Positions 26,397 to 34,068 of a stretch of DNA of 64,000 nt are shown here, piece by piece (within the stretch, counting starts at the first letter, position 1; each line of letters begins with the position of its first letter). The position numbers and the translations under genes are program-made. A model generated the notes under the pieces. That model worked only from the letters and a program-made list of their open reading frames with translations. It did no database searches and was not told the origin of the DNA. The stretch spans positions 67,880 to 131,879 of the forward strand of contig JAXHUM010000062.1 of assembly GCA_034189325.1 (NCBI GenBank), in the 5' to 3' direction. The stretch is from JAXHUM01 sp034189325. GTDB lineage: Bacteria > Desulfobacterota > DSM-4660 > Desulfatiglandales > Desulfatiglandaceae.

Positions 26397-26804
26397 TCAA
26401 AAGTCCTTCTCAGTGGCAAGGCACAGCCTACCGGCACCTGCCGCCTTAGCGAGATCCATAACCTTAACGGCTTTGCCGAGGATTACGGCTCTGTCAGCTC
26501 TGATAACGACCAACCTATCTTCCTGGTTATCGATCACTTGCCTAAGCTGTTGAAGGAGCCTTACCTGAGAGACCTCCTGGTTATCGAAAAAGACCCGTCC
26601 TTGTTGATCCACGTAAACAGTAATCACCTCCTCGGTCTGTGGGGCTGAGGCCTTTGCTTGTGGAAGTTTGATCTTGATGCCTTCATCCACCATGAAGTTG
26701 GTGGTCAGTAAAAAGTAGATCAGGAGTAAAAAAACAATGTCGATCAGGGAGGTCAGTGGGACCTGAACTTTTATGCGATCTTTATCTCTGCTAGGAATAA
26801 ACAT
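26397..26804 (-). CDS. exbD: ExbD/TolR-type proton channel subunit
   Basis: 135 residues, normal length. A short cytoplasmic start is followed by one helix with the conserved proton-carrying aspartate (PLTSLIDIVFLLLIYFLLTT, Asp22), and then a periplasmic domain ending in RADRAVILGKAVKVMDLAKAAG as in ExbD. It works with ExbB to harvest the proton gradient and energise TonB. It starts 10 bp after the ExbB stop. Confidence 0.93.
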   Translation of the reverse strand: MFIPSRDKDRIKVQVPLTSLIDIVFLLLIYFLLTTNFMVDEGIKIKLPQAKASAPQTEEVITVYVDQQGRVFFDNQEVSQVRLLQQLRQVIDNQEDRLVVIRADRAVILGKAVKVMDLAKAAGAGRLCLATEKDF

Positions 26805-26814
26805 AATGCCCCCT

Positions 26815-27423
26815 TTAAGATCTCCTGTTCACCGCCTTGAGAAACCGAACCGTACCGTCGTGGAGTAGTGCCTGACATTTGTCTACACGTGAAATCAGGT
26901 AGCTGTGAGCGACCATTGTTGGGAGGGCAACGGCCAGGCCCAAGGCAGTGGTCAGCATGGCCTCCCATATGCCTCCGGCAAGGACGGCGGCATTGACCTT
27001 TCCTCCCATCTCCTGAATGACCATGAAGGCCTTGATCATGCCCAGGACAGTCCCCAATAGACCCAGTAGGGGTGTGATGTTTCCAATGGTGGCCAGCGCC
27101 TGAAGGTAGCGCGAAAATTCTCTGACCTCTTCATCCGTGGAATGGATAATAACCGTCTCAGTGGTCTCACGGTCCTGATCAATGACCTCTATAACATTTG
27201 TCAAGATACGTCCTATGGGGGAATTGATTCCCGTCACCAGATTGAGTGCTTGGTTGAGTCTGTTTTCGCGGACATGCTGAGCGGATGTCTCCACCAAACC
27301 AATATCCCGGACTCGCAGGCGTGCAAAATAGATTAACCTTTCTAGGAAAATGGCGAGGGCGAGGACGGAACATAAAAGAATAGGCCCGACAAGAATGCCC
27401 CCTTTGTCAAGAAAATCGATCAT
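26815..27423 (-). CDS. exbB: ExbB/TolQ/MotA-type proton channel subunit
   Basis: 202 residues with three membrane helices: GGILVGPILLCSVLALAIFLERL at the N-terminus, the family core YLQALATIGNITPLLGLLGTVLGMIKAF near residue 105, and GGIWEAMLTTALGLAVALPTMVAHSYL near residue 150. It is the pentameric scaffold around ExbD. It lies 50 bp downstream of the repeat protein at 27474 and continues the same minus-strand run as the receptor, which supports one functional unit. Confidence 0.93.
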   Translation of the reverse strand: MIDFLDKGGILVGPILLCSVLALAIFLERLIYFARLRVRDIGLVETSAQHVRENRLNQALNLVTGINSPIGRILTNVIEVIDQDRETTETVIIHSTDEEVREFSRYLQALATIGNITPLLGLLGTVLGMIKAFMVIQEMGGKVNAAVLAGGIWEAMLTTALGLAVALPTMVAHSYLISRVDKCQALLHDGTVRFLKAVNRRS

Positions 27424-27473
27424 GTCTTTAAGCCTCCGTAATTGGTCTTGTATGTACGTGCACCCTCTCTTGA

Positions 27474-29219
27474 TTATCTATCTTCTATGTCCGGTTCACC
27501 GTCAAAGTCGAGATCCCTTGAACGTCTCACCAGAGTCTCAGATTCATCGTATTGCTCCCACAGATCGGGTTTGCCATCATTATTCGTGTCATCCTCCACT
27601 CTCGAAAGACTACCTTTATGGTAATAGTACCAGGTATCCACCCGGCTATCTCCCTCCTTGTCCTTTTCTGCTCGTATGGGCTGTTGAGCGTCGTCGTAAA
27701 ACCAGGTAATGTCCAAGCGATCAGCAGCGTCAAGTTTTTCCTGACTCCTGATCAATTTCCCCTTGGCATCGTAATGTTCCCTTATGTCCAGATTACCGTC
27801 ACCATCTTCGTCAATCTCTTTGCATGTTAAAGTGTTTTTTTTGTAATAATACCGAGTCTCCACCTTTCCATCTCCGTCAGCATCCATCTCCGTCACAACA
27901 GACCATGCGTCTCGGCAGAACCACTGTACGATCTCAAAACGACCGTCGTTATCTTGGTCCCTGATGAGCCTCTGCTCTTTTCCTCTTTTGTAGTAGACTT
28001 TGGTGTCGACTTTCCCATTGCCGATATCGTCCCTTTCTATTCTTGCAAGCCCTCCCTCTCGATAATACTCCCAGGTATCGATCTTCCCCTCGTAGTCGGT
28101 ATCGCTTTCCACCCTTTGCTTTTCTCCTTTACCGTTGAAATAGATTTTCACGTCCGCCTTACCATCTCTATTTTTATCGTGGGTCTGGAGATAGGGCCTA
28201 CCCTCTTTGAACAGGGTAAGGCTTTCGTTGAATCCATCCCCGTCTGCATCATACATCACCTTGACCTGTTTGCCGTTGAGGTAAATCCTGATCCTGTCTA
28301 TCACGCCTTTGTGTCTTGTATCCTCCTCAATTCTCTCAGTTAAACCTTGAGCATCAAAATGGCAAAAAAGATCCTTTTTCCCGTCAAAATTGGTATCCTT
28401 CTCCTGGCAAAACGGTTTTCCATGCCTAAAGCGGGTTGTCGTATCGAAGAGGTTATCCCCGTTTGTATCTTTTTGCTGTTCCATGGGCAGGCCATCTTTA
28501 AATCGGGTGATGATCTCAAACCTTCCGTCCAGATCCAGATCCTTCTTTTGCTCCCGGAGATCTCCCTGGCGATAAGTGCGGACCTGTTCCATCCTCCCAT
28601 CCTTATCCAGGTCGTGACGGCTTTCTTCGGGAGAACCGCCGGCATCATAAAAAGTGATCCTTTCCGGTCGGCCATCCCCATCATTATCGATCCGCCTCTC
28701 AAGAGGTTTGTTATCCCGATAGGTCTGCCGGACATTCGCCTTGCCATCACCATCGGTGTCCTTCGTGGAAGAGCAAAGCTGTCCTTCATTGAACTTGTAA
28801 ATGCTGTCAAACAGACCGTCTCCTGTAGTGTCTTTTTTGATCTCCAGAGGACGTTCCTGGGAATCAAAGATTACGATATTATCTATACGCCCCGTCTTTG
28901 TTGATGATTTCTCGTGTCGTATTCTTTTCCCTCGATCAAAATAATCCCACCTATCAATCTTTTGGTCACGATTCGAGTCTCTCTCGACCCTTACAATCTG
29001 CTCAAGCGCGTAATACTGGAACCGATCCATGACCCCGTCTGCATTGCTGTCGATCTCCATTTTGATGATCTTTCCCTGTTTATCAAGGTGGGCTATCTGG
29101 TCTATTCTTCCATCATTGGTGATGTCCCGCTTTACAATCCTTCCCTCTACCAATGCCGATTCAGACAAGGATAGACCAATGATCGTTACCAGAATGATAA
29201 AACTGCTCAAATTCTTCAT
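27474..29219 (-). CDS. Exported protein of about 23 Asp-rich (EF-hand/thrombospondin-3-like) repeats
   Basis: 581 residues with an N-terminal signal peptide (FIILVTIIGLSLSESALVEG). From about residue 33 to the end the protein consists of roughly 23 units of ~24 residues. Each carries a D-x-[DN]-x-D-G-x-x-[DE] loop such as DTDGDGKAN or DADGDGKVET, followed by an aromatic/charged strand such as TRYYYKKNT. Loops of this kind bind calcium in EF-hand, dockerin and thrombospondin-type-3 proteins. The regular strand-loop pattern suggests an extended solenoid outside the cytoplasm. No lipid cysteine, no anchor. Its place between a Cys-rich membrane protein and ExbB suggests that it helps the receptor, perhaps by binding the metal cargo or linking membranes. 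No named family recognised. Confidence 0.85.
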   Translation of the reverse strand: MKNLSSFIILVTIIGLSLSESALVEGRIVKRDITNDGRIDQIAHLDKQGKIIKMEIDSNADGVMDRFQYYALEQIVRVERDSNRDQKIDRWDYFDRGKRIRHEKSSTKTGRIDNIVIFDSQERPLEIKKDTTGDGLFDSIYKFNEGQLCSSTKDTDGDGKANVRQTYRDNKPLERRIDNDGDGRPERITFYDAGGSPEESRHDLDKDGRMEQVRTYRQGDLREQKKDLDLDGRFEIITRFKDGLPMEQQKDTNGDNLFDTTTRFRHGKPFCQEKDTNFDGKKDLFCHFDAQGLTERIEEDTRHKGVIDRIRIYLNGKQVKVMYDADGDGFNESLTLFKEGRPYLQTHDKNRDGKADVKIYFNGKGEKQRVESDTDYEGKIDTWEYYREGGLARIERDDIGNGKVDTKVYYKRGKEQRLIRDQDNDGRFEIVQWFCRDAWSVVTEMDADGDGKVETRYYYKKNTLTCKEIDEDGDGNLDIREHYDAKGKLIRSQEKLDAADRLDITWFYDDAQQPIRAEKDKEGDSRVDTWYYYHKGSLSRVEDDTNNDGKPDLWEQYDESETLVRRSRDLDFDGEPDIEDR

Positions 29220-29289
29220 AAGGACGCCCTATAAGTCAGATATCCAGAGATCCCAATGACCATCTCTTTTGAACGGTTAAGGCTATCAG

Positions 29290-29484
29290 TTATTTCGGGT
29301 GTCTTCTTTGTATCGCCTTTACTCTGTGGAATAGGGCAATCACCAAGGCGGTGATACCGATTGCTCCGCATCCAAAACATGATGTGCAGGCGGTTCCGCC
29401 ACATTTTGAAAACATCGTAAGCCCGGCCAATCCGCTCGACGCGCCTACCACGGTGTAGAATATTTTACACCTTAATGCGCCCAT
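29290..29484 (-). CDS. Small Cys-rich membrane protein
   Basis: 64 residues from the ATG at 29484, with AGGAGG ahead of it inside the end of the upstream gene (20-bp overlap). A first hydrophobic segment (IFYTVVGASSGLAGLTMF) and a second (GAIGITALVIALFH) enclose a dense cysteine motif, KCGGTACTSCFGCG, with four cysteines in twelve residues. A short basic tail follows. Such a motif could hold an Fe-S cluster or another metal at the membrane surface. Overlap with the polyferredoxin gene suggests that the two products act together. I do not recognise a family. Confidence 0.7.
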   Translation of the reverse strand: MGALRCKIFYTVVGASSGLAGLTMFSKCGGTACTSCFGCGAIGITALVIALFHRVKAIQRRHPK

Positions 29485-30301
29485 AACCAATGGCCTCCTG
29501 CGGACATATCTTTTCGCAAATCCCGCACGGCATGCATGAGAGCTGGTCTACTTCGGCCTTATCTTTGACGTTGATGGCCCAGGTGGGACATACCTTTACA
29601 CATTTGCCACAGGCGTCACACTTGCTCGGATTAACCCTCACTCTCTTACTGAATTTTGAGTCGAGCCGGTTTGATAAGGCATCAAGGGCACCAATAGGGC
29701 AGAGAAGGTTACAGTAAGCCCTGCCCCCTCGCGCCATAAAACCTAAGACAGCTATGAGCCCAAGGTTTATCAGTCCTGCAGTTCTCAAAAAATAGGCCAT
29801 GTCCGCTTGAGAAAAGGCTGCACCGAAGACTCGCGGCACTGTAGCGAAGTTGCAGTACGAGCAGCATATACTACCGATTCCAACGAGAGGAGCAAGAATA
29901 TAGACCGAGAAATAGCCGTATCGGACAGACGATGCCGGAATACCTGAAAAGTTTATCTTCATGAAACTCGGAAGGAGATGGCTCCCAAGCTCAGTGGTGC
30001 CCCCTATGGGGCAGAGGTGGCTGCACCAATACCTGCCGAAAAAGAAGGTAGTGGCCAACATCCCCAGTACCAGGACCACCCCCATATAACTCCTTGTCCA
30101 TCCCATGAGGAATTGCCCGACAGTGGTCCCCTGTCGCCAAATAAAAAACATCCGTGGGCACCATGAACCGCAAAAGCTGTGGTCCTGGGTGAACTGAAAC
30201 AGAAATGATAAGGGGGGGAGAAACAGGAGGATGCCAAGGAGTATTATCCAATATCTATATCTTACCACTAGAGATTTGCTAGCGGCAGCATCCATAGGCA
30301 T
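29465..30301 (-). CDS. NapH/NosR-like membrane polyferredoxin
   Basis: 278 residues with about five membrane helices. Three CxxxC motifs lie at helix ends (SFCGSWCPR near residue 45, YWCSHLCPIGG near 95, YCNLLCPIGA near 200), along with an extra ICCSYC near residue 150. The C-terminus has two ferredoxin-type [4Fe-4S] motifs (CDACGKCVKVCP and CMPCGICEKICP). NapH-family proteins pass electrons between the quinone pool or cytoplasmic donors and periplasmic acceptors. Here it is encoded between an exported protein and a Cys-rich protein downstream of a TonB receptor, so it may feed reduction of the imported metal or cofactor; that is inference. It overlaps the upstream gene by 23 bp. Confidence 0.88.
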   Translation of the reverse strand: MPMDAAASKSLVVRYRYWIILLGILLFLPPLSFLFQFTQDHSFCGSWCPRMFFIWRQGTTVGQFLMGWTRSYMGVVLVLGMLATTFFFGRYWCSHLCPIGGTTELGSHLLPSFMKINFSGIPASSVRYGYFSVYILAPLVGIGSICCSYCNFATVPRVFGAAFSQADMAYFLRTAGLINLGLIAVLGFMARGGRAYCNLLCPIGALDALSNRLDSKFSKRVRVNPSKCDACGKCVKVCPTWAINVKDKAEVDQLSCMPCGICEKICPQEAIGYGRIKV

Positions 30302-30782
30302 CTTGTGAGTCCTCTTTCCCTCTAAATATCATCGGAACCCTCAATAAGGGCCTTGAGGTCTTGGTGTCGTAAAAGGCCAGAGTTTGTTTTCCACATGCCG
30401 CGTCTTTATCCTTTGGTTTTATCACGATCCAGATGGCAAGTCTGTCCCTTGGGGTGAGATCATAAAGGACATTGTTATCAAATTTGGGAAGCCGACGAAA
30501 CCCGAGATCCACGATAGGCCTGGAAAGGCTGAGCTCGTAATCCATCTCGGGCTCCCCCTCAAGCACCAGCCTCGCATCGCCACTATAGGGAGGCATAACC
30601 GTTGCCGTGGATATGAACGCGTAACGGCTCTTTCCGCTCTTAAGAAAGGATGGATGTTTGACCCTTCCTCCATTGGTATGGATGAGACCAATGGAATGTG
30701 CGGAATCCCCCCATCTATAGGCAGAGCCGAGCAATGAGATTCCAACGGCTAAGATAAAGAAGATGATATGTTTTAGTCCCAT
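30279..30782 (-). CDS. Exported hypothetical protein ending in Cys-Cys
   Basis: 167 residues with an N-terminal signal or anchor (GLKHIIFFILAVGISLLGSAY). The mature part is beta-rich and contains SRYAFISTATVMPPYSGDAR, RLAIWIVIKPKDKDAACGKQ and a C-terminal YGCCR. The three cysteines near the end may bind metal or a cluster. It starts 10 bp after the receptor gene and overlaps the polyferredoxin gene, so it is surely part of the same operon. No family recognised. A periplasmic carrier between receptor and membrane redox protein is a reasonable guess. Confidence 0.7.
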   Translation of the reverse strand: MGLKHIIFFILAVGISLLGSAYRWGDSAHSIGLIHTNGGRVKHPSFLKSGKSRYAFISTATVMPPYSGDARLVLEGEPEMDYELSLSRPIVDLGFRRLPKFDNNVLYDLTPRDRLAIWIVIKPKDKDAACGKQTLAFYDTKTSRPLLRVPMIFRGKEDSQDAYGCCR

Positions 30783-30792
30783 TTCAATTCCT

Positions 30793-32913
30793 CTAAAAAT
30801 GATACATTAGTCTGACAATGAAACTCATGGGAGAAGCGGGTATATATTTGTTTGTCCCTGTTGTGTCCTTCTGTGCTTCTGAGGCATATTTTTTGTCAAA
30901 TAGATTATCGATATTTAAGGCAATATCAAAACTCTCCGCTTCATAACCGATCATCACATTCGTCACGAAATCATATCCTCCATATTTCTCAGTATTGGCG
31001 TTGTCCATGTAATAAGAACCCCATGTATGTGTGTTAAGTCTGAACTTGAGGCCTGAGGGATGGCGATAGTGGGCGAAGAGGGAATACTGATATTTTGGGA
31101 TGAACGGCAATCTGTTACCGCTCCTATCAACATTGGTCGTGACCGGTCCTTCTCTAACAGGCTCCGTGAATTCATCAAACTGATAATGGGAGTAGGTGTA
31201 AGAAGCCCCGAGCTTGAATGTGTCATGGAGCCTGACCGTCCCTGATATTTCAAATCCTTTTTTATCTGTTTTCCCTGCATTGACGTACTCGGTCGTATCT
31301 TCTTGAATGACTCCTACAATTTCATCTTTTACCGGTGTGTAATAAAGGGCTGTGTCTAAGGCCCATTTCGGATGATGGACTTTCATGCCCATTTCGTAAT
31401 TAACGACTTTTACAAGCTCTAAGTCAGGGTTGTCGGTAAGCTCTCCTTCGGTAGGGGTCTGCACACCAGAAGAGATATTTCCATAGAGATTAATCTCATC
31501 CGTAAGTTTGTACACCGCGCCGATCCTTGGACTGAGGGCGTGGTAGGTCTTATCGGTACTGTAATGCTGTGCCGGTGAGTAATTGACATAGTTTCCTTGA
31601 CTCCAACTGTATTCTCCCCATTTTATTCCGGTGATATCAAAGTTTATCCTATCAAACCTTACTCCGAAATCGATGATCCATTCATCAACAGGCCTTAAGG
31701 ACTCCTGTGCATAAATGCCCCAAAGAAAAGTCTTTCTATTCTGATGTTCAATACGATTGCCGGGGCTGTCTGAAAGGACCTCTGTGATTCTATCTCCGAA
31801 TCCGGTAAGGAAATCAGCATACTCATGAAAGTCCGCATCATGATCATCGAACCTCGCCGTAATGCCTGTGGTTAACGTTCCCTCTCTCCCTCCGAAGGCG
31901 TGCCTGTAATCGACCTGGATATCCGTGCCGACGCTGGTGGTATCGGCATCATTGATCCTCCCTGTGACCGGGTGGTTGTGGGTCCACTTGTTGACATAGA
32001 TAAGAGGTTTAAGTTCAAAACTTCCTATTTCTTTGTCCAGCCTTGAGCTGAAAAAGAAAATTTCTGAGTATCTGCCCATGAACTGCCAGGGACCTTCCGT
32101 CTCATAGGCCTCTCCCGTTTCCTTATATGTCTCAAACATCTCCTTGTCTAATTTGCCGGGGAGCTGTAGAGAGGCCTTTGTATAACTAAGAAAATTCTCC
32201 CAGGTCGTTCCTTCTCGCGACACTATTGAAGGCTCTATCGAAAACTGATTGGTCCAAAACTTGTTCCACCGCCTCCATGAGTTATCGGACTCTCTTCTAC
32301 TGCCGCTTACAGTGAAAAAGAGTTTGTCGCTCATATCATTTGAATAGGAGAGGTGATAGTTCTGGGTATCATAATCTCCTGCCCCCGCTTTAATGGTTCC
32401 ACCCCTTCTCCGGAAGGGACTTTTGGTTGATATGTTGATAACACCTCCGGCTGAATTTGCCCCCCAGAGAGTGGAATTCGGCCCCTTAACGACCTCAATG
32501 TTCTCGATAAGCTGGGTATCAATAAAGTCAAGTCTCGTGAAGCTATCCGGGTCGGTTATTGGAACGCCGTTCAGCAAGACCATAATGTCTCTCACGCCGT
32601 ATCGTGCCTTGAGACCGGCTCCCCTGATGATCAGCCTTGAGTCGTATCCCTGGTTCTTGGTGTCGATCAAGACCCCGGGAGCGCCTGTAAGGGCCTCTTT
32701 CAGGTTAAACATTTTTGTGTCTTTTAGTTCTTCTTCCCCAACTATAACCACGCCCGCCGGGACCTCGCTTATTTTCCTTTCCGTCCTAGTAGCCGTAACA
32801 CTGATCTCATCAAGTTTTATGACCTCCGATTCCCTTTCTCCTTCAGCCCAGATGAACCGGGGGAGGATAATGACTAATACTGTCATGACCGTAACACACA
32901 ACCTGTATGGCAT
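30793..32913 (-). CDS. TonB-dependent outer-membrane receptor
   Basis: 706 residues with a signal peptide (VTVMTVLVIILPRFIWAEG), a likely TonB box (EVIKLDEISVTATR) and a plug domain (PAGVVIVGEEELKD ... GVLIDTKNQGYDSRLIIRGAG, NSTLWGANSAGGVINISTKS). A beta-barrel ends in FIVRLMYHF, the aromatic final residue needed for outer-membrane assembly. It imports a large or scarce ligand using ExbBD-TonB energy. The length and plug fit siderophore, vitamin or metal-complex receptors; no feature decides among them. I looked upstream for a cobalamin riboswitch and did not see one. It is the first gene of the run that ends in TonB. ATG with AGGGG about 8 bases ahead. Confidence 0.92.
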   Translation of the reverse strand: MPYRLCVTVMTVLVIILPRFIWAEGERESEVIKLDEISVTATRTERKISEVPAGVVIVGEEELKDTKMFNLKEALTGAPGVLIDTKNQGYDSRLIIRGAGLKARYGVRDIMVLLNGVPITDPDSFTRLDFIDTQLIENIEVVKGPNSTLWGANSAGGVINISTKSPFRRRGGTIKAGAGDYDTQNYHLSYSNDMSDKLFFTVSGSRRESDNSWRRWNKFWTNQFSIEPSIVSREGTTWENFLSYTKASLQLPGKLDKEMFETYKETGEAYETEGPWQFMGRYSEIFFFSSRLDKEIGSFELKPLIYVNKWTHNHPVTGRINDADTTSVGTDIQVDYRHAFGGREGTLTTGITARFDDHDADFHEYADFLTGFGDRITEVLSDSPGNRIEHQNRKTFLWGIYAQESLRPVDEWIIDFGVRFDRINFDITGIKWGEYSWSQGNYVNYSPAQHYSTDKTYHALSPRIGAVYKLTDEINLYGNISSGVQTPTEGELTDNPDLELVKVVNYEMGMKVHHPKWALDTALYYTPVKDEIVGVIQEDTTEYVNAGKTDKKGFEISGTVRLHDTFKLGASYTYSHYQFDEFTEPVREGPVTTNVDRSGNRLPFIPKYQYSLFAHYRHPSGLKFRLNTHTWGSYYMDNANTEKYGGYDFVTNVMIGYEAESFDIALNIDNLFDKKYASEAQKDTTGTNKYIPASPMSFIVRLMYHF

Positions 32914-33110
32914 CTTTTTCCCCTGTCTGCGTCTGCTTGTTCACTCTAATGACTCCTTAATATATGAATGAATACCGAAGGATTGGATGAAGCGAAGTAA
33001 AGCCGGAAACATTACAGATTGTTCGATGTCAGATAGAGAAAATTTATTTCAAGGACCTGAAGACAAAAGGATTGTGAAGTTCGAGGTCCTTATCTGTTAT
33101 TCTCAGTCGT

Positions 33111-33563
33111 TCAATATGCAAGATTTAAATAGCTTTTTGAAATGTGGCTTGTAAAATTTTGCTGGATGTAAGTTGAGCCCTGTTCTTTGATCGATATGGA
33201 TTCCCCCGGCAGAGAGAGGGGCTCTTGACGAGAAGGAGGAATAAGATCGTTGCCACTCGAATCACATGAGTAGGCTCCCGCTTGGATCAACATCATCTTA
33301 GGAATTCTTAGAGGCGCCTTCGGCAAACTCCCCTGAAACGTTCGGACATATTGTGCCGCCTTTGGCCTATGTAGGAAGGTCTGGATCCCCTCTTTTGTAA
33401 ATGCTATGGCAATGACATCTCGCTCAACAGAGTAAGTCTGTTGGGAATCTGTTCTTCCGGATGCGATTTTGCCCGCGATTGGATCAGATGATTCGAAATC
33501 ATAAACGGCAATCGCGCCGATGGAATAGGGTCGTCTCATTGCCTCATTCGCAGGCAATTTCAT
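33111..33563 (-). CDS. Hypothetical protein
   Basis: 150 residues beginning MKLPANEAMRRPYSIG. It has no signal peptide, membrane helix or recognisable motif, and only one cysteine. It lies between the receptor operon and the repeat-rich regulatory stretch at 33640-33671 on the same strand as the receptor. It could be a regulator or simply a chance frame. The amino-acid mix is plausible, but no feature confirms it. Confidence 0.35.
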   Translation of the reverse strand: MKLPANEAMRRPYSIGAIAVYDFESSDPIAGKIASGRTDSQQTYSVERDVIAIAFTKEGIQTFLHRPKAAQYVRTFQGSLPKAPLRIPKMMLIQAGAYSCDSSGNDLIPPSRQEPLSLPGESISIKEQGSTYIQQNFTSHISKSYLNLAY

Positions 33564-33639
33564 GTTGACCTCGATGTCTCACCCCAAAAGGAGTCTCCGA
33601 ATGCTTTCTCACCTATCAAGCTTACCTGACTATCTTTGA

Positions 33640-33671
33640 CATTGTGAAACAATGCGTAACAAAACGTAACA
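33640..33671. promoter_or_regulatory. Palindrome CATTGT-GAA-ACAATG adjoining direct repeat CGTAACA-AAA-CGTAACA
   Basis: 33640-33654 is a perfect inverted repeat with 6-bp arms. 33655-33671 carries two identical 7-base direct repeats separated by three A. Read on the minus strand, a TTGACA box (33674-33679 region) lies just upstream, so the repeats would cover a promoter reading toward 33563 and the receptor operon. The GTAACA core recurs at 12198 and 19251. Confidence 0.4.
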
Positions 33672-34032
33672 TGCTTGTCAAGAGTTTTTTCTTTCGCCCA
33701 AAAACGTTCCCCACATATTTATGGGTTGGTGTGAGGGAAAAGACGCCACTTCATTGCGGTATCATGCCTTCCTCAGTATAGTCATTATCGGGAGTATTGA
33801 TGTGGCGGATTCTCTGGCATCTATCACGTCCAGTTCAATTGCGTGGGTGATAGAACTCTCCTCGAAGCTCCGGCGCAGCCGGATAAACACACCGATTCGG
33901 TCGTGAGGGTAGGGGGATACAGCGCCTACTTTGTAAATTTGAGCAAAGGGGTGCAAGACGAAATAGTGGCAAGGGTAGGGATGGGTCTCTAAGAAAAAGC
34001 ACTTCAAAACACAAGACGATGTTTTTCTCATT

Positions 34033-34064
34033 AATGGGCGGTCATGACAGTATGATCGCCCATT
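34033..34064 (+). terminator. Hairpin between convergent-free region and dehydratase gene end
   Basis: A 13-bp stem, AATGGGCGGTCAT / ATGATCGCCCATT (one G-U pair) with a 6-base loop, is followed on the plus strand by TTTTG. It lies 5 bp past the stop of the minus-strand dehydratase gene, so it probably ends that transcript. The run of T is on the plus-strand side, so it could also work in the other direction. Confidence 0.5.
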
Positions 34065-34068
34065 TTTG

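Larger units (their letters stand above)
33564..34068. other. Intergenic region upstream of the receptor operon
   Basis: Contains the palindrome and direct repeats at 33640-33671 and the hairpin at 34033-34064. Short open frames on both strands (for example 33721-33906) have no recognisable pattern. Confidence 0.4.

Noticed and set aside
28347..28904. 185-codon plus-strand frame
   Set aside because: Antisense to the repeat protein gene; regular repeats produce long shadow frames.
27474..29219. Periodic DNA repeats as a possible CRISPR or tandem array
   Set aside because: The period of about 72 bases comes from the protein repeat and varies at the DNA level; the frame is open throughout.
32393..32971. 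192-codon plus-strand frame
   Set aside because: Antisense to the TonB receptor gene.
32914..33110. Cobalamin riboswitch before the TonB receptor
   Set aside because: I looked for the conserved B12-box and stem pattern on the minus strand and did not see it.
33721..33906. 61-codon plus-strand frame
   Set aside because: Begins without a ribosome site and shows no recognisable pattern; likely chance.
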